A stretch of 64,000 bases of DNA from Apostichopus japonicus (lineage: Eukaryota > Echinodermata > Holothuroidea > Aspidochirotida > Stichopodidae). The stretch lies in contig NC_092569.1 of assembly GCF_037975245.1 (NCBI RefSeq), forward strand, positions 5,416,501-5,480,500, given 5' to 3'. Below, piece by piece: positions 55,301 through 64,000 of this stretch (positions are counted from its first letter, which is position 1; the number at the start of each line of letters is the position of its first letter). The notes beneath the pieces are model-generated. The model was not told where the DNA came from. It saw only the letters and a program-made list of their open reading frames with translations, and ran no database searches. Both the position numbers and the translations under genes were made by a program.

Positions 55301-58180
55301 TGGACCGTTATGAAACGAATATTATACACATTTTTGAGCGTAAGGGTGTGATACACTAGAGGTTTGTTTTAACCAGAAAAGAAATTTGTGAGGAACCTTT
55401 AAATTGAACCGCACGCGCTGTTCAGCTTCGTACCACTCTATAATAACCCAAGGACTTTAAAATGGGTAGAAAGAGTAAAAAAGAGGGACGGGGAGGGGGT
55501 GGGGGGTAGTGACAGATTCGGTGGCCATTTTCCAGTGGTTTGCTTTGTTGCGCGAAGTCGAAGTTAGGTTTAGGGGGAATTGAACTGGAAGTGCAAAAAT
55601 TGATATATGGGTATACCCATAGGAGTGGTCTAATTCTTCCAGGTGGAATGTCAAAAAAAGCATTCCCCGATTGACGGTAGGAGGTGGGTGCTGAGGTGGG
55701 TGCTGAGCCCACATCCCACCCTGCCCCGCCATTGGTTACAAAATGCAGTGAGGTCAGTCTTTCCAGTAGAAAGAGACCATTTCAAACGTGTGTGTAAGCA
55801 ATAATTATTCTAACTTATAATCTTAATTCACTTTTATTGTCAGAACATTGAACATCACGGTCAACATTAACGGTAACATTTTATCTTTAAGATCACCTCT
55901 CTGTGAGTTGATCGTAAATATAAGTGTATAAACTTAAGTATGATGTTGTCGATTTGTTTCCACTTATACCAGTTCCAGTTCCAAAATATAGTATCAGCGA
56001 CCTTTTCTTTTTCATACAGGCGAATTTCAAGCATTGTACTTAATGTGTATATGACTACTGTAAGCGATTAACACTAGAAGACTATTAACGAAGATCTTTA
56101 ATTAAGATAACATTTCTAATCAAGTTTGTTGTGAGTCAATAAAACGTGTGACCAGTGTCCATGCTATAGGTTTGCTTTTACCACAGAACCTCATCGAAAA
56201 ATCGTACTTGAAAACTCAAAGGTGCAAACTAATTAGCCAATGTATGACCAGGTAGCTGAAACCTTGGGGTGACCTGGTATGTTTTATCATAAAATAATAT
56301 TATCTATAGATTGGTCACTGATATAGGCCGAAGTCAAAGTCCCCGACTAAGGGCATCAAATTACAGTTTTAATATGTTGACTTATCAATTTGATAAAACC
56401 AACTTTTAATACAGGTTACATTCCCAAGGCCTTTTTCAGATTTGTTTTTTGATTTTAATCACCATTTCCTATAGCAAAATTTCATCATCATATGGTTGGG
56501 TTATTTAGTTCGGCAGCCAGTTCAGCAACTAGCTCTATGAAAAAACAAGCTATCGTGCGTCCACAAGACATGTCTGAATTGGATATTTTTTCAATGCTGT
56601 GGCCGAGTGGATAAAGGCGGTGGCATTTGAAGCAGTGAGGCTTAGCAATCGGGAGGTTCGGGGTTCGATTCCCGGCCTGGTCATAGTAAGGTGGGTTTTT
56701 CATCCAAGAGCAATCTACGGTTTTCCCATCTGAAATGACTTTCTAAATTGAAAAGATTCCAAATTTGAGTTAAAAATGTTGAATTGGAAGCCACCCGACG
56801 TGTAAGTTGTAATCCATAAGCCCTTGCGGGCTTCTCCCACATTTGTGGTCGCTTAAGCGTCGTAAAAATAACTGATGATGATGATGATGATGAATGTACG
56901 TATGAGATTGCGATCCAGCCGATTGTTCCATAGTGTTCGTTTGCTGAGGTTAATTTATGCAACAAAACAGTAAACTTGAATAATTAGACAGGAAACAAAA
57001 TAATTGAGATGCATGCATCATCGAATTTGCATCAGAGCGTTTTCGAAATAGTTTATCGTATAATAATGGCAGTAGAAATAAATTCTGTTATTCAAAGATA
57101 GTTTTTGGTGTAAAGCAGTATTTAGACGATTAAACGAAATAGACCACCGTGGTTCAGTTTATAGAGATATATATGGCTCAATATACCTACCATGATCTGT
57201 TATTTGCAGGGTCGATTAATGTACAAAAACTGCTTCCAATTCTGCGACAAAATATCATATTTGGTACGGTAACTCCTCCCCATGTTAGCTAACAGTGGTA
57301 TTACATGGAAATATGTACGGAAAGTTGTTTTAATAGTAGGCTATATATTATATAACTATTAAAATTAATGTTGCGTCTCTAGTGCCATCCTTTTTCGGTA
57401 AATGCAAATGAGATTGTCCATGTTTTTGGAAATGCTCACCGTTGCAAATGATATGAAAGCTAAGGCTTCACAAAAGCCCTTCTACCAAATTTAGCACAAT
57501 TCACACCCTCATTACCATTCGTGACTAAGGATAGTGCCAAAGAGTGAATTACCACTTCTCAGAATAAAACCAAACGATCCATTAAAGTTTCGTACTCGAG
57601 TAAGAAAAGCTATTCAGCAACGTACAGTATATATTTGGTTGAGCTGTATTACTGTGTGATATCCTATCAAACGTATACACCGAACAGCGAATTAATTTCA
57701 CTAAGACTGACCATAAGAATCGTAACTCCCTGGACAGATCAAACTTAGACAGTCACACAGCTTTTTTGTTTTTGTTTTGCAGTCATATATATCTCATTAG
57801 CGAGTATTTAATGTGATCCAAAACAATTTATGCATGTGTGCAGAGATCAAGCACCGTACTAAGTACATAGGCCAAGTATCAATTACCAAGTACCAAGTAC
57901 CCGTACGTTCTATCATGGAGGTATAACCTCCATGTCTGTTTTACCTTCATGGTTCTATATACGTTTTGGATAGTTGTCAAAATAAGATTGCCTCAATGTA
58001 CTTACCTAAAGTGGCTTTGCTTGTGGTTGGAAATTCCCCGTCAACAAAGCGTTTAAGAATACAAGTTTTGCCGACTCCAGTTCCGCCAACAAGAAGGATT
58101 TTATGGGTGGCTACGCATATCTCGTCATTCATGGCGAACGTTCTATGGATGTAATTATTTTCTGCCTTGTCCTCAGTCAT
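49112..58180 (-). CDS. Rab-type small GTPase, five exons
   Basis: This gene encodes a Ras-superfamily GTPase of the Rab family, which recruits effectors to membranes during vesicle transport. Exons are 58180-58006, 53768-53569, 52748-52659, 51740-51633 and 49351-49112. Phases fit throughout and give 270 residues. Motifs: P-loop GGTGVGKT (32-39), switch I T57 in [17 protein letters not shown] (79-87), NKID (138-141) and ETSA (166-169). The Ser in WDTSGQE is Ala in most Rabs, and the Gln needed for hydrolysis is kept. Rab-specific YYRGA and VYDVT are present. Rab proteins are usually 200-220 residues and end in Cys; here the last exon gives a charged tail without Cys at the end, so that exon is the least certain. 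The closest fit is the Rab8/10/13/35-like group; the subfamily was not resolved. The preceding region gives no clear upstream coding exon. Confidence 0.88.
51633..51740 (-). CDS. Rab exon 4: ETSA motif
   Basis: The acceptor gtttctcttttag and the donor AGG|GTATGT frame 36 codons: [20 protein letters not shown], then [20 protein letters not shown] is the G5 motif that contacts the guanine base. The following helix is the alpha-5 helix of the G domain, so the GTPase fold is complete at the end of this exon. Confidence 0.93.
52659..52748 (-). CDS. Rab exon 3: NKxD guanine-specificity motif
   Basis: This 90-base exon (acceptor atttatatag, donor GAAGAG|GTATCT) encodes [17 protein letters not shown] and then [12 protein letters not shown]. 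It is too short to appear as a free-standing ORF. It was found from the NKID motif and the exact phase fit on both sides. Confidence 0.92.
52987..53056. repeat. (CATA)n-type microsatellite
   Basis: Interrupted catacata and cgtacgta units in the intron between Rab exons 2 and 3. Confidence 0.85.
53569..53768 (-). CDS. Rab exon 2: switch regions
   Basis: The acceptor is atattcaacag and the donor AAC|GTAAGC. It encodes [20 protein letters not shown], then [18 protein letters not shown] and VYDVTDE. The 200 bases bring the frame from phase 1 to phase 0. A CRE palindrome (53622) lies within the exon. Confidence 0.95.
54093..54224. repeat. 27-31 bp minisatellite, about 5 copies
   Basis: Units follow the plan gtcatcgggaaacgcatggt, then atacttaa. 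Five diverged copies lie in Rab intron 1. Confidence 0.85.
56596..56892 (+). mobile_element. tRNA-derived SINE, full head and (GAT)n tail
   Basis: The head resembles a class II tRNA (Leu/Ser type): an A-box-like TGGCCGAGTGG at 56600 and a B box GGTTCGATTCC at 56662-56672. A non-tRNA body with the short hairpin AAGCCCTTGCGGGCTT follows, and then about six GAT units. This is the layout of a SINE transcribed by RNA polymerase III and moved by a LINE. It lies in a Rab intron. Confidence 0.8.
57914..57934. other. Short perfect hairpin
   Basis: CATGGAGGT, ATA, ACCTCCATG is a perfect 9 bp inverted repeat with a three-base loop. It lies about 70 bases below the end of Rab exon 1, inside Rab intron 1. 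Confidence 0.8.
58006..58180 (-). CDS. Rab exon 1: start codon and P-loop
   Basis: The exon opens with ATG in a suitable context (aaaacaATGAC) and ends at TTTAG|GTAAGT. It encodes a 26-residue leader, then [20 protein letters not shown] second in-frame Met (residue 17) could also start the protein and would give a more usual N-terminal length. Phase out is 1. Confidence 0.92.
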
Positions 58181-60087
58181 TGTTTTTTGTTGTTGTATAG
58201 GCTATTATAAGATTTCTTGATCCCGGTAACCGATATCAAATAAGCAATTCTTCAGTTTCGATTCTCGGCAAACAAAGTCACGTGGGTAAGGTACCACGAT
58301 CTATTATGCAACATAATATTTACACATTCGGACAGGTAGTATTATGAGATTTGAAAAGGTTTTTACATACTGTTCAGTTTATCACAGTAAGTTGGTAAAA
58401 GGGATTTATTTTATTATCGCGGGATCCCAAAAGGCATGTAGCTCAATTGAATGGATATTTGGTCGTTCCGAACGAACCTCGAAGTTTTAAGTATAGCATT
58501 TGAGATACACTATACGCCTACATAGAAAGCCCGAACCGTGTCTCTAACACATTAGCATCTCTACTATACATTAGAAACCGTCAGGCTTGAATTATTCAGT
58601 ACCTTTACCTCTCTGTGTTCGGTTAATAATTCCAGTGCTTCATATTTATAGTCTTAAACTGCTGAGGGAAACGCATCATGTGCAGTTTAACATTTTATGC
58701 TGATGAACTTGCACCATGTACGACAGAATCGACACCAGGTCACTACTATGTAAATCGGTTCCCTTACTGTTTAAAACAAAAACGATAGTTCTAGAAGAAA
58801 GGAAACCAGTCGGATTTTGAACCAGTCAGAGCGTACATTCACTATCTCCGTCATGAATATTCAGGAATATACAATTACAACACATTCAACATAAATTCCA
58901 TTACGATCTACAAACCTTCCAGTTCAAGCTAATGTTAGCTATTGACATTAATGTGCCATATATTGTTAATGGATTCCTTGCTTGATATTGTATGCGTAAA
59001 CAGATCCAATAAGGTTATCCTGTACGTGTTACTCTGATAATGTGATCCTCGAATCCTTGCTTGTTAAAAGCATAGCCGCTGCAACCATTATTTCCGAGTT
59101 ATTTCCGAGTAAATGCAGGCAAATACATAGCCTTGAATCCCGTTAAGCTAAGTAGTTGTCGGTGTTGCCACAATGTGAGCATTGAAATACCGTCATATTC
59201 ACAGGAATATACGCGAACAGAGCTGTGCGTGTGATAACCAAACACTGCCCTGTCTTGATCATATAAGTACTACTTGTCATGTGCAAACAGTGATCTTTGG
59301 CCCTTGTAATGATAAAATACTCGATGTACTGTTGTGTATACTATACGGTAGCTTGTAAACATATCAATCGACTTGAAGTAAGTTTTGGAGTTTAATAATA
59401 ATATCTATACATCCCAAGTTTTTGCGATATTTGTACTGCTTAAATGTCCTCTTCATGCACAGAAAACAGAAGGGTGACCGAGATTTATGAGGGAGGATGC
59501 ATTTTTTTTAGTATTACTTGAAAATGCACATGTTTTTCGGAAACAAAAGTTAATTCCTGACATCTACACTAAGTTGCGCGATAGGCAAGGTTTCTAGACG
59601 CCAAAGGTGACAATTGTCTGTGGGTGTTGTGACGTCATGAAATTTCTCGAACAGCTAGGAAGGAATTGGGTGGTAACTCGATTACTTTCAACACGAATGA
59701 AACACGGATGCACACACGAACACACCTTGAAACGTGTACACAATGATAAATGAAGGCAAGACTGTGAGATTTAGTGTCATTTTATTAAAAGATGATACAA
59801 TTTAATTTTCCTCTGAATTTTCAATTTTTAACATACATAATGGGAAAACATTTCACATGATTTTGCTGATAAGACAATGAAATAGACGTCACTTTGTGTA
59901 CTGGCCACATACGAATATTCATGTCACTGGATCGTATGAATACACAATGGCTTGGAAGCGTGCAATGTAATAGGCTACTAGATAGGTTATATAATATGCC
60001 AATATACCTGGAAATATGGGCACGGTACATCTAGTATTAATGATTGTAGACGTTATATCATACATCCTTAGCCAATCATGCATCAGT

Positions 60088-60121
60088 ACGTCACGTTACG
60101 TCATTACCGCATTACGTCATT
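60088..60121. promoter_or_regulatory. Cluster of CRE/ATF-like sites
   Basis: Three copies of (T)ACGTCA(C/T) occur within 34 bases: tacgtcac, ttacgtcatt, ttacgtcatt. CREB/ATF-family bZIP proteins bind such sites. The cluster lies about 1.9 kb upstream of the Rab start codon, so an enhancer or promoter role is possible but only inferred. Confidence 0.35.
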
Positions 60122-60928
60122 GTCGTGCTATGACGACTTGTAAAATTTACATCGCTCCTCTCTTACCTGCCCCTTCACCTCGACGTATGCACTTTCATTT
60201 CTACCTTAACTACATGATCGGAACGTTTAAGCACTGCGCCCCCACCTCTGGGGCACCGCCCACAGTCACTTGCGGGAAATGTTCAACCCAACTGCGGTTG
60301 CTTGAGTCGGTTACTGAACGACTGACCTCAACATATATAGGTGTCTATAGATAGCTCCCGGTCCCATCAATCCGCGGCTTGTCGCATATTCTATTCGCAT
60401 AATATATGCATAATATATATATAATAGGCCTATATGCAAAATAGATATATGCATAATATATGCAGATAATTGTTATCCTGGTGTCTACTTTCCGAAACAG
60501 GTTTTAACTCCGATCCTCTTCATCTCTTGCAGAGTTAACCGCCACCCACCCCACCCCCCCTTCTTTCTTTTCTCCTTGAAGCTTCTCTCTCCGTGAAGAC
60601 ATTTGTTATCAGATTTATCTACAAAACTGGCCTTTTTTAGCTCAGCGAACTCCTCTGGAAGCATATCATATCGATTCATTATTCAAATTAGCTACGGTAA
60701 CTTTACATTTATTCGAAGACATTAATACTTCCATAAAAGTCAATTATGAGGCAAAGTTACAGAAAATAAACTCATTGACAAACTCCCACCGTCATGTTCC
60801 GCCATACCGAGATGTTACTAAGTTACTGAAATTTATTCAACATACTGAAAGTAGGGCAGTGCGCAATAACCTGTTACTTCATACAAATATTAATCACTGT
60901 CTTCTGTTTGTACAAATTTGGATGTATT

Positions 60929-60931
<3 letters not shown>

Positions 60932-60970
<39 letters not shown>
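60932..60970. repeat. (TA)n tract of about 39 bases
   Basis: Alternating TA upstream of the Rab gene. It explains the Tyr-Ile repeats in the open frames here, which are not coding. Confidence 0.95.
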
Positions 60971-60974
<4 letters not shown>

Positions 60975-63659
60975 GATATATATATCTACCTGCATATCTA
61001 CCTGCATTACGGAATGTTTTCCTTAGTGATCTGTCACTACATGGGTGTTTTACCATTGATATATTTTTCCTCGTTATTTGTATGTTTAATATGTGTTTTG
61101 TTGTTTTCTTTTCTCTATATAAAATTTGTTTTTCTCGTTTTACTGTGTAAGGGACCAGACTCGAAAACCTTCCTTCTGGTCCCGCTACCTCATTGCTATA
61201 ACTATGTATTCAGAAATGTACATCATTGTGATTTAATGGCAGAAATATACGAAACAAACAAACACTTAATTGTCTTAGTTTAACACTCCGCCGCAGTGTC
61301 TGGAAGTAATATGGAAAAACAGAACCAGGGAGGTCCTTTTATCAACTTGTGACAATTGGCCAATACTGCTGGCAAACTGCCATCAGAATAGACTAAGAAT
61401 AGCAAATACTATTTGATTTGATTTGTCTGATCATCAATGACGTCAGAGTCTAAACATTCCTAGTTTGCAGGATTTTTATATCACATGCAAGATCGGAACA
61501 AGATGCGAAGCTGGAAGTTTTAAGCATTGAATTTCTATGTACGCCTTCTGTATCATAATTTTCCAGTTGCAAATTAAAAAATTTCAAACTTCCATTCTAA
61601 CTAAATGTTCGCATGAACTTGTTTTTCTGAGGTTATAACGGAAAATGTTTCCGAAAATCATGTATGAATGGCTAAACTCAATGGCTGCGTCATTCATTTT
61701 TTATACCTTCATTCACAAGCCTACACCCCCCCCCCCTCCCATGACACATGATCTAGAATTACGTAATGTTTAAATTTATACCTTCAAGGCGCCATGTTAA
61801 ACAAGCTCTTAAAGTTTTTTCTTAGTAAACCGTTAGCCTGTAAAATTTATAAAACTTACTAGTCTGTCTGAGTACGATATATGTTAATGTTAGGCAAAAA
61901 GTAAAGAAAACAATGCTACTCTCAGTTGATAGAGAGTAGCTGCATATAGCGCAACAAAATACACTTCATGTTCTGTAATGGTTTAATACTGCATATTAAT
62001 AACAAACGAACGAAAACAAAGTGTTACATTGACAAAAGAAAACCCAATCCTGATTCGATCCGTTGTGCGATAACAGCGGATACCCCTGTCTTTGTTTTCA
62101 TATTCTGAAGTGTTTTCGAAATGTGATCTTTCGATACCAGCCAATCCGTTTGAAGGCTCTCATATACGTATTATGTACATGGTGACTAGTGTTTATATAC
62201 GCAGTACAAAGAGAAGTGGTTACACAGCTGCGTACTTCGTTAGTTGACACTCCATTAGCTAAACTAATAGGAAAGAAGATATGTGGGACATTGTCTGTAA
62301 ATTAACGAAAACGATAGCAGTACTTCGTTTTGTGCGAGAGATGTATGTGTGTGTACAAATGTGGATGCGTTTTAAATATTTCGTACATAAATCTCAAAAG
62401 CGAAAGAAAATAATAATAAGAGGAATCCGAATCTACACCAAGTCACAAGCAATTAAATGAAATGGATGGAATAGCTGCCTTTTTAAGTATAAGTTGGCCA
62501 TCCCTTTCTCGTATAGAAATGTAGGCTGTGAATTGACAATATGTGCTTAACGTTAGGCTACCAATAATCTTTGCGGAATATCAAAAGTGTTCATTCTATA
62601 GACGTAACAATGTTTTTGAAATTGTGAATCATCCCCACACTCCTGAACGGTTAGTTACATTGCAAGTCATATATTTAGTTAATCTCAAGTTAATCTACTT
62701 AATTTCCTAGTCTCTTTCTTCTTTATAATCTCTGTAAGTTTTCGTCTCAAGTCTGTGTTGGTTATTTGGAAGTATTAATGTAAAAGAGTAGATTGATAAA
62801 GATAATAAGGTTTCTTTAATGTCGCGATGGCTGCAACAATACAGTCCAGTCTAAATAATTAAAAATAAAATGTCTATTAAAATTTAGTTGTAAATCCCGG
62901 ATGAGAAGTTCATTGATGAAACGAGCGTTTCGTGTAAAACTTGCAGTCATTTACTTCGTTCCTAGCTTACCTGTCTCCCCACAACCTTAGCACTCTCGTT
63001 CTAACGTGCCTAGGATGAACTGGTAACCTTTTAACACTGTGCGCCCGGACCGCTCCGGTTAATGACCTTCTTATTTTACCACCCAAAGTGCCTAGACGTA
63101 CGTTCTATGTGTGGATTCCAACTACAGTGGTTTCAAACTACAAATATTTTAAACGTAGTTAAGCTTGATATTTAGGGAAATTGAAGTTTTGCAGGTAAAA
63201 ATTCTATCGTATTGAATATGGTTATTATCCTTAGTTATTAAAATTGGGTTATTTGCTGCTGACCACAATACCATTACCATTATTTACTTTGGAGAGAGTC
63301 ATATTACAACACGATGAAACATTCAGACGCCCGTAATTTGTTCCCCTTTATCCAATGCAATTCGTGAATGAAATAGCCTCTTCTACAATTCATTTGGTAG
63401 CCTTCCAGGACCCCCCCCCCCCAATGATCATACGCACACGTGTAAACATTAACAATTCACCTTCGATGAAGGTTTTATCTGCTTCTTTTCATTCATTACA
63501 ACTCCTTTCATACAAACTGTTTATTATAGTACCATTACTGGTTACTTAAGGCATTCTTCTCTTAGATGAACACGTCTCCCGATATTCCAAAGAACACTTT
63601 CTTATTTTGGTGAACATTTCCCCCCTCTTTCACTGTACAAGTCAAATTCCATGGCAGTG

Positions 63660-63806
63660 ACCATGTCTACATCTATCTCGCTGTACATGTCTCCCTCTAT
63701 TTCGCCATACATGTCTCCCTCTATTTCGCTGTACATGTCTCCCTCTATTTCGCTATATACGGTCTCCCTCTATTTCGCTGTACAAGTCCCCTTCCATTTC
63801 GCTGTC
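63660..63806. repeat. 24 bp minisatellite, about 6 copies
   Basis: Units gtctccctctatttcgct plus gtacat recur every 24 bases, with one base inserted in the fourth. The period is a multiple of three, so an eight-residue repeat (MSPSISLY) can be read on the + strand. No start context, splice site or family match supports a gene. Confidence 0.9.
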
Positions 63807-64000
63807 TCCATCTTTTTAGCTGAATTCGTAGCTCCTTCTATTTTTCTTTTTCTCTCTGTATCCTTTCTCATAGAAAACAGATTGCACACTCCCAAAATAT
63901 TTTCGTCTGTTTCCTTCATTTCTGGTGACTCTTCTTCCAAGTGCGTTCAGCATATTGATCCATAACCTCTTGGACCGATAGCAAATGCTTCTGTGTTTGA

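Larger units (their letters stand above)
53769..58005 (-). other. Rab intron 1
   Basis: This 4.2 kb phase-1 intron holds the minisatellite at 54093, the SINE at 56596 and the hairpin at 57914. A pyrimidine/purine-skewed block lies at about 55485-55720. No exon is needed or seen between exons 1 and 2. Confidence 0.8.
58181..64000. other. Region upstream of the Rab gene
   Basis: No coding exon was supported. It should include the Rab promoter and 5' UTR. Three ACGTCA-containing CRE-like sites cluster at 60088-60121, with another palindromic site at 59630. A TA tract (60932), a C run (about 61724) and the 24 bp minisatellite (63660) are also present. Confidence 0.5.

Noticed and set aside
56596-56690. 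Functional tRNA-Leu/Ser gene
   Set aside because: The A and B boxes are present, but the arms do not fold cleanly and the sequence continues into a body with a (GAT)n tail; the same head recurs at 4653. It is a SINE.
60485-60679. Possible upstream Rab exon on the - strand
   Set aside because: It has an ATG and Lys-rich composition but no match to a Rab N-terminus and no donor with the right phase; exon 1 already has a good start.
60908-61283. Frames of 80-121 codons with Tyr-Ile repeats
   Set aside because: They are driven by a TA dinucleotide tract and have no motif or splice support.

Overview
The window is animal nuclear DNA: AT-rich, with GT-AG introns, many microsatellites and minisatellites, tRNA-derived SINE copies and small DNA transposons. 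The coding content, the numerous C/G homopolymer runs and the repeated TAGGCCTA octamer suggest a marine deuterostome invertebrate, most likely an echinoderm such as a sea cucumber. That assignment is inference from style, not from a marker gene.

Two protein-coding genes can be reconstructed exon by exon with matching splice phases. The first, on the + strand (1374-40183), encodes a Ser/Thr kinase of the AMPK-related CAMK group that most resembles HUNK. Thirteen exons give 1,013 residues to a stop codon, followed by a polyadenylation signal at 40489. The kinase N-lobe lies left of the window. A 24.9 kb intron (1541-26446) separates the hinge/alpha-E exon from the HRD catalytic-loop exon. The tail after the kinase domain is long, basic and serine-rich.

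The second gene, on the - strand (58180 down to 49112), encodes a Rab-type small GTPase in five exons with all G motifs present. Its best-supported last exon gives a long charged C-terminus without prenylation cysteines. The two genes are convergent. Between them is a 150-codon - strand ORF (44232-44684) that may be a gene or exon of unknown function. No gene could be supported from 58181 to 64000.

The mobile elements are the most distinctive part. Three copies of one hAT-type non-autonomous family occupy three introns of the 3' half of the kinase gene, and each is flanked by a perfect 8 bp target duplication. Two are sense and one is antisense, so exons 10 to 12 (or 11 and 12) are bracketed by inverted repeats. 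Two more hAT-like elements with perfect 8 bp duplications lie at 10692 and 40679. Another kinase intron holds a 2.97 kb terminal-inverted-repeat element (32353-35324). It carries a spliced but apparently frameshifted - strand gene and a 161 bp tandem repeat derived partly from that gene's 3' end. Tandem repeats with 50, 24, 27-31 and 160 bp units, long TA tracts and several perfect hairpins make up most of the other recognisable structure.
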